A stretch of 19,197 bases of DNA from Omnitrophica bacterium GWA2_41_15 (GCA_919902485.1 CAKKRB010000233.1:7287-26483), one strand, 5' to 3'. Shown: positions 6,911-14,418, counted from the first letter of the stretch. Notes: a model not told the origin generated them from the letters alone. Made by a program: numbers and translations.

Positions 6911-8263
6911 CTATTCCTGGAGATAGTGAATATCAACAATACCTTTGGCTATCAGCTGTTCCAGGGAAGTCCTCATGGATTGCATGCCTATGTTGCCGCT
7001 CATCTGGATAACAGTAGGAATCTGCTTAAAATCGCCGTCCCTCACTATCCTTCTCATGGCATTATTCACAAGCATCACTTCTGTCGCCACCACAAGCTTC
7101 TTTCCGTCTTTCTGAGGCAGAAGACTCTGCGTGACAATGCCTTTTAATATCAGGGACAGCCTTGTAAGCATATGCTTCTGAAGTTCTGCAGGGAAGAAAG
7201 AAATAACCCTGTCCAGGGCCTGGCTGGAATCAATTGCATGAATTGAGGAAATTACCAGCATCCCTGTTTCCGCGGCAGTTATAGCTACTTCCATTGTGTC
7301 AGCGTCCAGGATTTCTCCTATGAGAAGAACATCAGGGCTTTGCCTGAGCGCATTTTTGGCTGCATTTGAAAACGAAAGCGTATCTTTCCCCACTTCCCTT
7401 TGTTTTATAATACAGGTTTTGTTCGTGTGGATATATTCGATAGGCTTTTCTATTGTTATTACAAGGCTCATTCTTTTATTGTTCAAAAATTCTATCAGGG
7501 AAGCCAGAGTAGTGCTTTTGCCGGAACCTGTCCTGCCTGCCACAAGTATTAGCCCGCTTTTATTCTCCATTATCATCTGCTCTACTGCTATAGGAAGCCC
7601 GAGCTGATGCGGCAGTTGAATCTTATGCGGGATCAGCCTGAATACAGCCTCTACCTTACCCTGCTGCACATGAAGGTTTATCCTGAAACGTATATTGTCC
7701 TTATAATGAAAAACAAAATTTGTCTCCTTCTCTTCTATAAACTGCCTGCATCTATCTTCATCCAGCAGGTTAAAAAGCATGGTCTTGAGCACGGTTTCTG
7801 ATATAGGCTGGGTCTTTGAGATTGAAAACTCTCCGATCTTTTTTATAATAGGTGGATAACCTGCTACAAAATGTATGTCAACCACATCCTGGAAGTCTAT
7901 ATCCTTAAGCACATTATAAATATTTATCTTGCGGACAAAATCAGTAAACCATTCTTTAGCCTCGTCGTTTATCTTTTCAATATTAACCCCTAACAGAAAA
8001 TTAGATGGCGCGCCGCTCACAATCTCCATCCTGACCACCTGACCTATAAAAGAAATTTTCTTCTTTTCAAGCTCAAACACCACCCTTACTTTTGAATTAA
8101 CCTTCATGCTTTCTATAGAATAAAAGCTGATTCCTGTCATGCTGATATCCCTGGCATATACAGTGTAGGGCATATCAAAGCTTCCGTCCTCCAGAAGCTT
8201 CTCGTATTGCAAAAGCTGCATGAACCTGAACCGTTCTGATTTTCTTTTCTCTTCAAAATGCAT
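6911..8263 (-). CDS. PilZ-PilT fusion: type IV pilus retraction-type ATPase with N-terminal PilZ domain
   Basis: 450 residues from ATG 8263 (AGGGG five bases upstream; a GTG two codons earlier is less likely). Residues ~5-110 are a PilZ domain with RxxxR at 7-11 and DxSxxG at 39-44, the c-di-GMP motif. Residues ~115-450 are PilT-like: the N-terminal domain (DIHFVAGYPP), Walker A GRTGSGKST at 243-251, Walker B LLIGE with Glu317, a His-box segment SSIHAIDSSQALDR, and an AMRRIVRDGDFKQI block equivalent to the AIRNLIRE signature of PilT. The Asp-box reads IEKPIEYIH, with Lys where PilT has Asp. It probably powers pilus dynamics at the inner membrane under direct c-di-GMP control. It follows gpsA by 8 bases and likely shares its promoter. 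No pilin or pilC is nearby. Confidence 0.9.
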   Translation of the reverse strand: MHFEEKRKSERFRFMQLLQYEKLLEDGSFDMPYTVYARDISMTGISFYSIESMKVNSKVRVVFELEKKKISFIGQVVRMEIVSGAPSNFLLGVNIEKINDEAKEWFTDFVRKINIYNVLKDIDFQDVVDIHFVAGYPPIIKKIGEFSISKTQPISETVLKTMLFNLLDEDRCRQFIEEKETNFVFHYKDNIRFRINLHVQQGKVEAVFRLIPHKIQLPHQLGLPIAVEQMIMENKSGLILVAGRTGSGKSTTLASLIEFLNNKRMSLVITIEKPIEYIHTNKTCIIKQREVGKDTLSFSNAAKNALRQSPDVLLIGEILDADTMEVAITAAETGMLVISSIHAIDSSQALDRVISFFPAELQKHMLTRLSLILKGIVTQSLLPQKDGKKLVVATEVMLVNNAMRRIVRDGDFKQIPTVIQMSGNIGMQSMRTSLEQLIAKGIVDIHYLQE

Positions 8264-8271
8264 ATACACCC

Positions 8272-9261
8272 CTATTCTGCTTTTGGTTCTCTGGCCATTA
8301 ATTCGTTAACAGCTATAAGTGGAGATTTATTTTCAAATAACACCGAATAAACCTGCTGTGTTATGGGTAGTTCTATATTATATTTTTTGCCGAGCTGGAT
8401 TGCGGCGCGGGATGTCCAGACGCCTTCTATTTCCATTACGCTCTTCTTTAAAAGTAATTCCGGCTTATTGCCTTTTCCAATCTCCTGGCCAAACCTGTGG
8501 TTCCTGCCTTCGGAACTTACGCATGTAGTAATCATATCTCCGAGGCCGCTCAGGCCCTGGAATGTCTCGCGGGATGCGCCCATTGCGCAGCCAAGGCGCG
8601 TCATTTCAGCCAGGCCTCTTGTAAGCAGGGCTGCTTTTGTGTTTGCCCCAAATCCAAGGCCGTCAGCAATGCCTGACGCAATAGCTATTACATTTTTAAG
8701 AGCTCCCCCCAGTTCAATGCCTGCCAGGTCTTTGCTTGTATAAACCCTGAAACGCTCTGCCCTGAATATGTCGCTTGTTTTCATGGAAAAGATCTCGTCC
8801 GCTGAAGCAACCACTACTGCGGTTGGAATCCCGGCCGCCACCTCAGGGGCAATGCTCGGGCCTGATAAAACAGCAAGCTCCACATCTCCCAGCACCTCTA
8901 TCGCAACCTCGCTCATTCTCTTAAGAGACTTTTCTTCTATGCCTTTTACAACGCTTACAAAGCCAGCTTGCGATTCTTTTAATATTTTTTTATTTTTAGT
9001 AATTACGTCTCTGAGGAAACGGGATGGTATGGCAAGAACTATGATATCAGCGTCCTCGCAGGCAATAGATATTTCGCTGGTAAGCTGGATAGTTTTCGGA
9101 ATCTTAAAACCGGGCAGAAATTTTTTATTCTCTCCGTGCTTTTGAATCGCCTCTATATCTTCCTTAAAGGCTCCCCAGAGAGAAATGTCAAAACCTTTAT
9201 TTTTCAATAGGATAGCTAATGCAGTGCCCCATCCTCCATCGCCTAAAACCGTTATTTTCAA
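8272..9261 (-). CDS. gpsA: NAD(P)-dependent glycerol-3-phosphate dehydrogenase
   Basis: 329 residues, full length. It makes sn-glycerol 3-phosphate from dihydroxyacetone phosphate for phospholipid synthesis. Signatures: the dinucleotide motif GDGGWGTALA at 7-16, VLAIPSRFLRDV, the SGPSIAPEVAAGIPTAVV block, LGGALKNVIAIASGIADGLGFG with the catalytic-region Lys, and the GLAEMTRLG and FQGLSGLGDMITTC segments. The start codon is TTG (9261), supported by AGGAGG five bases upstream and by the position of the first beta strand. It is transcribed from its own promoter at 9284-9312 and leads into the PilZ-PilT gene. Confidence 0.96.
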   Translation of the reverse strand: MKITVLGDGGWGTALAILLKNKGFDISLWGAFKEDIEAIQKHGENKKFLPGFKIPKTIQLTSEISIACEDADIIVLAIPSRFLRDVITKNKKILKESQAGFVSVVKGIEEKSLKRMSEVAIEVLGDVELAVLSGPSIAPEVAAGIPTAVVVASADEIFSMKTSDIFRAERFRVYTSKDLAGIELGGALKNVIAIASGIADGLGFGANTKAALLTRGLAEMTRLGCAMGASRETFQGLSGLGDMITTCVSSEGRNHRFGQEIGKGNKPELLLKKSVMEIEGVWTSRAAIQLGKKYNIELPITQQVYSVLFENKSPLIAVNELMAREPKAE

Positions 9262-9283
9262 TTAAACCTCCTGAATAGATTAA

Positions 9284-9312
9284 AGTTTATCATATGGCAA
9301 CAAGGTAGTCAA
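9284..9312 (-). promoter_or_regulatory. Sigma-70-like promoter of gpsA
   Basis: Minus strand: -35 TTGACT (9312-9307), 17-base spacer, -10 TAAACT (9289-9284). It lies 23 bases before the gpsA start. A 14-base direct repeat sits just upstream of the -35. Confidence 0.6.
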
Positions 9313-9314
9313 TA

Positions 9315-9343
9315 GATGATTAGGTTTGTGATGATTAGGTTTG
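9315..9343. repeat. Two direct copies of GATGATTAGGTTTG
   Basis: Identical 14-base copies at 9315-9328 and 9330-9343, with a 15-base period. They overlap the 3' end of the small gene at 9335-9691 and end 3 bases from the -35 of the gpsA promoter. This is either a slippage duplication or a tandem regulator site. Confidence 0.75.
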
Positions 9344-9691
9344 GTAGGAAAAATCTATTTCAAAAGAATGTTTGAACGCTATTGAATAAATATCGATACC
9401 TGACACTGCATAAAACCTGCCTACTACGTCGCATATAAACATATCTTTATTTAGACTGGAATCGTGTTTTTTCATAACAAATACATGCCTTTTATTGACT
9501 GCGAGGCCTATGGTCTTTTTCCATTCTGCCAGTTCTTCCAGAGATTTAAATTTATCGCAGTTGCCTATTATATAGGTAGAGCGCTTCTGCGTAGTGGTAG
9601 TAACCCCGTTTTTCTCAACTGTTTCAGACACATAGAGGTCTTTTCTTTTTTTATTGCCCGAAGTTATGTTTTTGAATAATAACTCTCTCAT
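9335..9691 (-). CDS. Hypothetical protein, 118 residues
   Basis: I do not recognise the family. The protein is soluble-looking, with no signal peptide or membrane segment, a basic N-terminal part (GNKKRKDLYVSETVEKNG), and a C-terminal half rich in beta-forming residues (HVFVMKKHDSS, DMFICDVVGRFYAVSG, FEIDFSY). Two cysteines, Cys45 and a second in the FICDV segment, are not in a metal-binding arrangement. A ribosome-binding site AGAGG lies 7 bases before ATG 9691, and a near-perfect promoter at 9770-9798 serves it, so it is very probably a real, independently expressed gene. The repeats at 9315-9343 run into its stop codon. It lies between lspA and gpsA without a functional link I can name. 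Confidence 0.75.
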   Translation of the reverse strand: MRELLFKNITSGNKKRKDLYVSETVEKNGVTTTTQKRSTYIIGNCDKFKSLEELAEWKKTIGLAVNKRHVFVMKKHDSSLNKDMFICDVVGRFYAVSGIDIYSIAFKHSFEIDFSYQT

Positions 9692-9769
9692 TTCTGCCTC
9701 TTGTGTAAATACTTTATAAATCTATTTAATTTAATAATAAAAAAAATAGCGCTCTTTTTTCTTACTTAA

Positions 9770-9798
9770 AGTATATCACACGTTTTATTCTCTGTCAA
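9770..9798 (-). promoter_or_regulatory. Near-consensus promoter of the 118-residue hypothetical gene
   Basis: Minus strand: perfect -35 TTGACA (9798-9793), 17-base spacer, -10 TATACT (9775-9770). This leaves an AT-rich leader of about 70 bases before ATG 9691 in which I see no strong structure. Confidence 0.82.
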
Positions 9799-9837
9799 AT
9801 TTGTAACAGTTATTATAAGTGTCTCTACGGAGTCATA

Positions 9838-9869
9838 GACGTAGCCCAGGTTTAAACATGGGCTACGTC
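9838..9869. repeat. GC-rich palindrome containing the lspA stop codon
   Basis: GACGTAGCCCA and TGGGCTACGTC arms (11 bp, perfect) around a centre containing GTTTAAAC. On the minus strand it encodes the last LspA residues Asp-Val-Ala-His-Val, and the TAA in its centre is the stop. No T-run follows, so it is not a standard intrinsic terminator. Confidence 0.9.
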
Positions 9870-10385
9870 GGGAGTTCTTTTAAGAAATGAAACAATGAGC
9901 AGGATAGTGCCTATGGTAATAGCTGAATCTGCGATATTAAACACAGGCCATACCCTAAAATCAATAAAATCAATCACATAGCCAAGCCTAACTCTGTCTA
10001 TCAAATTGCCCAGGGCTCCGGACATTATAAGGATAAGCCCGATATTGAGAAGCCATTTATTCCTGATAGATTTTATAAGCATGGCTCCTATTATGATTAT
10101 AGCGGCTATTGAAACCGCAATAAAAAAATATGTGCTGCTTTTAAAAAGTCCAAAAGCCGCGCCTGTATTTCTTACAGATGCGATATGCAGGACATTCTTT
10201 ATTATAGGTATGGATTGGCCCAAAGATAACTTTGAGGAGATAATTGCTTTGGAAACCTGGTCAATCAAAAGGACTAAAAAAATACAGAGGACATTAAGAA
10301 GGTTTTTTATACATTCGCCCCGATTGCAATCGGGGCTCAGTATTCCGCCCAAGGAACCCCGGGCTTTAGCCCGGGTGGGCTCCAT
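9852..10385 (-). CDS. lspA: Lipoprotein signal peptidase (signal peptidase II) with repeat-derived ends
   Basis: 177 residues from ATG 10385, which has GAGGAG five bases upstream inside the dksA 3' end. This membrane aspartyl protease cleaves prolipoprotein signal peptides. Four hydrophobic segments are visible (~28-41, ~85-104, ~112-126, ~155-168). Conserved motifs: LIDQVSK at 40-46, VRNTGAAFG at 71-79, GNLIDR with catalytic Asp130, and FNIADSAI with catalytic Asp153. Residues 2-26 are not family sequence. They are the translation of a double palindrome (10309-10385) shared with hom. The last five residues plus stop come from another palindrome (9838-9869). No in-frame ATG lies between the repeat and the first membrane helix, so the extension seems to be translated. 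The TTG or other starts further in would cut the first helix. Confidence 0.93.
   Translation of the reverse strand: MEPTRAKARGSLGGILSPDCNRGECIKNLLNVLCIFLVLLIDQVSKAIISSKLSLGQSIPIIKNVLHIASVRNTGAAFGLFKSSTYFFIAVSIAAIIIIGAMLIKSIRNKWLLNIGLILIMSGALGNLIDRVRLGYVIDFIDFRVWPVFNIADSAITIGTILLIVSFLKRTPDVAHV
10309..10385. repeat. Composite palindromic repeat (GAATGTATA family), full copy
   Basis: Two stems: a perfect 20-bp palindrome GCCCCGATTGCAATCGGGGC (10317-10336), and CCCGGGCT-TT-AGCCCGGG (10358-10375) with outer GCCCA/TGGGC arms (10347-10380). It spans the dksA/lspA junction. On the minus strand it gives the dksA stop (TAA in the loop CTAAAG) and the lspA start region. A shortened copy lies at 6345-6385. 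Confidence 0.88.
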
Positions 10386-10749
10386 TCTTCTCCTCTTTTG
10401 ACTGGCACTGTATGCAGTATTTGGCATAAGGGATAACGTTGAGGCGTTTTAGAGGCACTTTTTTTTCGCATTCTATGCATTTGCCGAATTTACCATCCTC
10501 TATGCGTTTCAACGCCTCATCTATTTCGTAGACAACCAATTGTTCTTCGCTGGCAATATTAAAGCTGAGCTCTCTATCGTAACTGTCGCTTGCCATATCT
10601 GCCATATGAAAACTATAACCCGAAAGATCGCCTGACGACTCTTTCTGCGATTTAAGGTTATCTTTGGCTATACTGTTTATTTCTCCGGTAACATCTTCTC
10701 TAAGTTTTAAAAGAAGTTTTTTGTATTTTAACGCCTCTTGCTTAGTCAT
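10366..10749 (-). CDS. DksA/TraR family C4 zinc-finger RNA polymerase regulator
   Basis: 127 residues. An N-terminal helical pair (~5-35 and ~60-85) forms the coiled coil, with a D-M-A-S-D tip near 51-55. The zinc finger has all four cysteines: Cys91, Cys94, Cys112, Cys115 (GKCIECEKKVP...YCIQC). The family enters the RNA polymerase secondary channel and tunes initiation with ppGpp; which DksA subtype this is cannot be settled here. Its C-terminus KNGAHPG and its stop codon are written by the palindromic repeat that also starts lspA, and the two genes overlap by 20 bases. The start ATG 10749 lies 5 bases after the ileS stop, with GGGGG inside the ileS end as ribosome-binding site. Confidence 0.92.
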   Translation of the reverse strand: MTKQEALKYKKLLLKLREDVTGEINSIAKDNLKSQKESSGDLSGYSFHMADMASDSYDRELSFNIASEEQLVVYEIDEALKRIEDGKFGKCIECEKKVPLKRLNVIPYAKYCIQCQSKEEKNGAHPG

Positions 10750-10754
10750 TTACA

Positions 10755-13499
10755 TTAACCCCCTGTTACAACACCAGCGCATCTGTCGCAAAGTGTTGGA
10801 TTAGCCTGATTGTCCCCGACCGATACGCTCCAGTTCCAGCAGCGGCTGCATTTTTCGCCTTCTGCTTTATTCACCTGAATCTCTCTTTTGTCTCCCTTTG
10901 ACAACTCTACCTGAGATACTATAAATATATAACGCAGGTCAGCCAGGTATTTATTTAAAAATTCGTATTCGTCTTTTTCTTTTATAATGACCGTTACCCT
11001 GGCTTCCAGGGGACTGCCTATTAATTTGCTGATCCTTTTTTCTTCCAGGGCTTTCAGGACCTCTTCCCTCAGGGTTATGAGGCGCTGCCATCTTGATTCC
11101 AGCTCAGGATCAATCAGATCCTCTTCCTCCTTCGGCCACTGGGCAAGATGCACTGAGCTTTCTTTATTGAAATATCCCCATATCTCTTCTGCTGTAAAAG
11201 GGATTATAGGCGCCATCTGCCTTGTAAGAACGCTCAGTATTTTATAAAGAGCTGTCTGGCCGGATCTCCTGGCCTTTGAACCAGCCCCAAAAGTATACAA
11301 CCTATCCTTTAAAATATCAAGATAAAAATTCGACATATCCAGAATGCAGAATTTATACATAGAGCTGGTCACTTCATGAAACATGAAACTTTCAAATGAA
11401 TTTGTCACATACTTAAGCATGGAATTCAGCCTGGAAAGCGCCCATCTGTCTATTTCCAGCAAATCTTTATTGGGTATAGAATCTTTTTTCGGGTCAAAAT
11501 CATACAGGTTGCCCAAAAGATACTTTGCAGTATTCCTGAATTTGCGGTATGCCTCTACAGTGCGGTCCAGTATCTCTTCTGAAATCCTCACATCGTCAAA
11601 ATAATACGACGAACTTGCCCAGAGCCTCAGGACATCTGCGCCTTTTTTGGAAATCACTTCCTGCGGGCTTACAACATTCCCGGCTGACTTTGACATCTTT
11701 TTGCCTTCGCCATCCACTACAAAACCGTGAGTAAGCGCGTTTTTAAACGGCGCGGCGCCTTCAACGCCCATTCCTATAAGAATAGATGTCTGAAACCAGC
11801 CCCTGTGCTGGTCGCTGCCTTCAAGATATAAATCCGCTGGAAACGCCAATGCATTATTTGCCCTCAAAACCCCCTGATGGCTTGCTCCTGATTCAAACCA
11901 TACATCCAGAATATCTGTTTCCTTGTTAAATTCGCCAGCTCCGCATTTTTTGCATTTAAAACCTCCCGGCAGAAAACTTTTCACATCTTTCGCAAACCAT
12001 GAATCAGAGCCTTCTTTGCCGAATATATCTTCTATGTTTTTCATAACATTTTCGTCCATTATTTCTGAATTACACGAAGAGCAGTATAAAACAGGTATGG
12101 GCACTCCCCAGTAACGCTGCCTCGATAAACACCAGTCAGGCCTGAGTTCAATCATACTGTAAATGCGTTTCTCGCCTATATCAGGCACCCATTTTATGAC
12201 TTTTATTTCCTTCAGGGTTTTCTGCCTGAGGCTGTTTCTATCCACGCCCAGGAACCATTGTTTTGTAGCGCGAAATAAAAGCGGCGAATGGCACCTCCAG
12301 CAGCATGGGTATGAATGCTGTGTTTTTTCAGATATCAAAAGGGCTTTTTTATCCAGGAGGATTTTTAGAATAATGTCATTGGCTTCGAGTATGTTTTTAC
12401 CTGTCACTTCATCAGGCACCTCAAATGAATCTATCTTTTTAAACCTTCCTTTTTCATCCACAGGCATGACAACCGGAAGATTATATTTTAGCCCAACTTC
12501 ATAGTCTCCCTGGCCATGGCCTGGCGCAATGTGAACGCATCCTGTGCCGTCCTGATTTGAGACATAGCCAGCCAGGACAACTTTTGATTCGCGGTTTAAA
12601 AACGGGTGCCTGGCAACCATGCCTTCCAGGTCTTTACCTTTTATTGTTTTTATAACATCACCTGTTATGCCGAGTTTTTTAGATACAGTTTCCAGAAGAT
12701 CCTGCGCCATTATTAAAGTGCCGTGGCCGTCAGTCTTTACAAATACATATTTCAAGTCCGGATGCACTGCTATTGCGACATTTGACACAAGAGTCCAGGG
12801 TGTCGTTGTCCAGACAAGAAAAGCTGTAGGCTCGAGGCTCGAGGCTCGAGGGGCAATTTTAAATTTTACATATATCGACGGCGAGACATGGTCTTCGTAT
12901 TCTACTTCAGCCTCTGCAAGAGCGGTTTCACATTTTGCGCACCAGTTTATCGGCTTAAGGCCCCTATAAATAAATCCGTCTTTTGCAAGTTTATTAAAAC
13001 TCGCCACTACTGCTTTTTCATACTCAGGTTTCAGGGTCAGGTATGGATTGTTCCAGTCTCCGAATACCCCGAGCCTCTCAAATTCACTCCTTTGGATGCT
13101 TACGAATTTCATTGCAAATTCATGGGCCATTTTTCTGAACTTCACCTGGTCCACGTCATGCTTTGTCTTTTTCATTTCCTTAAAAAGCTGGTGTTCAATA
13201 GGCATGCCATGGCAGTCCCAGCCAGGCACATAAGGTGCGTCATACCCCTGCATTGTCTTAAATTTTATGACTATGTCTTTCAGGGTTTTATTCAGGGCGT
13301 GGCCTATGTGGATATTGCCGTTTGCATACGGAGGCCCATCGTGAAGAATATACTTAGGTCTCCCTTTTTGCTGCTCCCTTATCATTTTATAGAGATCCAT
13401 CTTCTCCCATTTTTCAAGGATAAGCGGCTCTTTTTCAGGAAGATTCCCCTTCATCGGAAAATCAGTTTTTGGCAGATTTAAGGTATTTTTGTATTCCAT
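10755..13499 (-). CDS. ileS: Isoleucyl-tRNA synthetase
   Basis: 914 residues from ATG 13499. It charges tRNA-Ile. HIGH is at 64-67 within DGPPYANGNIHIGH and KMSKS at ~601-605. The editing domain segment TTTPWTL is present, as is a C-terminal zinc site CSRCWNW...CDRC. The start MEYKNTLNLPKTDFPMKGNLP matches the bacterial IleS N-terminus. A GTG at 13544 opens the frame 15 codons earlier, but that part is only the 46-bp palindrome. Oddity: residues ~217-223 (in APRASSLEP) are encoded by three tandem 7-bp units at 12829-12849, a 21-base in-frame insertion in the linker before TTTPWTL. Lies between mtnP and dksA in one direction with tight spacing. Confidence 0.97.
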   Translation of the reverse strand: MEYKNTLNLPKTDFPMKGNLPEKEPLILEKWEKMDLYKMIREQQKGRPKYILHDGPPYANGNIHIGHALNKTLKDIVIKFKTMQGYDAPYVPGWDCHGMPIEHQLFKEMKKTKHDVDQVKFRKMAHEFAMKFVSIQRSEFERLGVFGDWNNPYLTLKPEYEKAVVASFNKLAKDGFIYRGLKPINWCAKCETALAEAEVEYEDHVSPSIYVKFKIAPRASSLEPTAFLVWTTTPWTLVSNVAIAVHPDLKYVFVKTDGHGTLIMAQDLLETVSKKLGITGDVIKTIKGKDLEGMVARHPFLNRESKVVLAGYVSNQDGTGCVHIAPGHGQGDYEVGLKYNLPVVMPVDEKGRFKKIDSFEVPDEVTGKNILEANDIILKILLDKKALLISEKTQHSYPCCWRCHSPLLFRATKQWFLGVDRNSLRQKTLKEIKVIKWVPDIGEKRIYSMIELRPDWCLSRQRYWGVPIPVLYCSSCNSEIMDENVMKNIEDIFGKEGSDSWFAKDVKSFLPGGFKCKKCGAGEFNKETDILDVWFESGASHQGVLRANNALAFPADLYLEGSDQHRGWFQTSILIGMGVEGAAPFKNALTHGFVVDGEGKKMSKSAGNVVSPQEVISKKGADVLRLWASSSYYFDDVRISEEILDRTVEAYRKFRNTAKYLLGNLYDFDPKKDSIPNKDLLEIDRWALSRLNSMLKYVTNSFESFMFHEVTSSMYKFCILDMSNFYLDILKDRLYTFGAGSKARRSGQTALYKILSVLTRQMAPIIPFTAEEIWGYFNKESSVHLAQWPKEEEDLIDPELESRWQRLITLREEVLKALEEKRISKLIGSPLEARVTVIIKEKDEYEFLNKYLADLRYIFIVSQVELSKGDKREIQVNKAEGEKCSRCWNWSVSVGDNQANPTLCDRCAGVVTGG
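12829..12851. repeat. Three tandem copies of GGCTCGA inside ileS
   Basis: GGCTCGA x3 plus GG. A 7-bp unit present three times adds 21 bases, so the reading frame of ileS is kept. It encodes an Arg-Ala-Ser-Ser-Leu-Glu-type linker in the editing-domain region. Confidence 0.92.
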
Positions 13500-13512
13500 A
13501 GTTTGACCTGCT

Positions 13513-13558
13513 TGTCCACCCCGTAGGTGAGCCAATTGGCTCACCTACGGGGTGGACA
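13513..13558. repeat. 46-bp perfect palindrome between mtnP and ileS
   Basis: Half-site TGTCCACCCCGTAGGTGAG followed by CCAA, mirrored exactly with no loop. It fills the space between the mtnP stop (13564) and the ileS start (13499), leaving 13 bases upstream of ATG 13499 for ribosome binding. Confidence 0.95.
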
Positions 13559-13563
13559 GGGTT

Positions 13564-14415
13564 TTAAAGGTATTTACCTATAATTATATCCAGCTTTTCT
13601 TTTGTTTTTTCCGGTATCAGTTTTTTGTCAGTAACTATAGCATATTTCAGCGCGCTCTGGCAAGCGCATTTTCTTTCATGTTTAAGCTGCGGCACCACTT
13701 CCTTTATGAGTTTTTTTGCAGCATCCACATTTTTAAGCAGGTTGCCTATGACCATTTCAATATTCACCTCTTCTTCATACCAGCAGTCATAATCTGTAAC
13801 AAGCGCAATGGTCGCAAAGCACATTTCAGCTTCCCTCGCAAGCCTTGCTTCAGGCATATTTGTCATACCTATAATATCCATGCCCCAGCTTTTATATAAA
13901 TGCGACTCTGCCTTTGTGGAAAACGCAGGGCCTTCCATATTGAGATACACGCCCTTGTCGTGCATCCTAATGCCTGATCTTTTTCCCGTATCGCAGATTA
14001 TCTTCCTCAGATCCGAACACACAGGCTCTGAAAAACTTACATGAGCGACTATGCCTTCCCCGAAAAATGTGGTTTTACGGCCCTGGTTAGTTCTATCCAC
14101 AAACTGGTCAGGGAGCACAATGTCCAGGGGCTTCAGCTCCTTTTTAAAACTCCCGACCGCTGAAATAGACACAAGTTGTCCCACCCCGAGCTTTTTCATG
14201 GCGTATATATTTGCCCTGTAATTAATCTCTGTGGGCAATATCGTATGGCCTCTTTTGTGCCGGGCCAGGAATGCCACTTCTACGCCGCCGAGACTGCCTA
14301 TTATAAAATTATCCGACGGCTCTCCAAAAGGCGTGTTAACCGCGACTTCCTTTATATCCTTTAACGCGTCTATCTGGTACAGCCCGCTGCCCCCAATAAT
14401 CCCTACTTTCGGCAT
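13564..14415 (-). CDS. mtnP: S-methyl-5'-thioadenosine phosphorylase
   Basis: 283 residues, the normal length for the family. It cleaves methylthioadenosine with phosphate to adenine and methylthioribose 1-phosphate, in methionine/polyamine salvage. Visible motifs: phosphate-binding GGSGLY at 8-13, LARHKRGH, ISAVGSF, the NMEGPAFSTKAES block, GMTNMPEARLARE, and TDYDCW, whose acidic residues favour 6-aminopurine substrates. A plain purine nucleoside phosphorylase or methylthioinosine enzyme is the alternative but fits less well. The AGGAG of the ribosome-binding site is inside the last codons of proC, 3 bases upstream, so the two are coupled. Confidence 0.93.
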   Translation of the reverse strand: MPKVGIIGGSGLYQIDALKDIKEVAVNTPFGEPSDNFIIGSLGGVEVAFLARHKRGHTILPTEINYRANIYAMKKLGVGQLVSISAVGSFKKELKPLDIVLPDQFVDRTNQGRKTTFFGEGIVAHVSFSEPVCSDLRKIICDTGKRSGIRMHDKGVYLNMEGPAFSTKAESHLYKSWGMDIIGMTNMPEARLAREAEMCFATIALVTDYDCWYEEEVNIEMVIGNLLKNVDAAKKLIKEVVPQLKHERKCACQSALKYAIVTDKKLIPEKTKEKLDIIIGKYL

Positions 14416-14418
14416 TAT

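Noticed and set aside
10386..10427. Upstream start for LspA inside dksA
   Set aside because: It lies within the zinc-finger codons of dksA in another frame; ATG 10385 has a strong GAGGAG.
12888..13481. Open frame of 197 residues on the plus strand
   Set aside because: Antisense shadow of ileS with no ribosome site or recognisable domain. The same holds for the other plus-strand frames, for example 710-925, 6111-6518, 8363-8743, 14231-14665, 15218-15823 and 17220-17924.
13500..13544. GTG start adding 15 residues to IleS
   Set aside because: The extension is only the 46-bp palindrome; the family N-terminus begins at ATG 13499.
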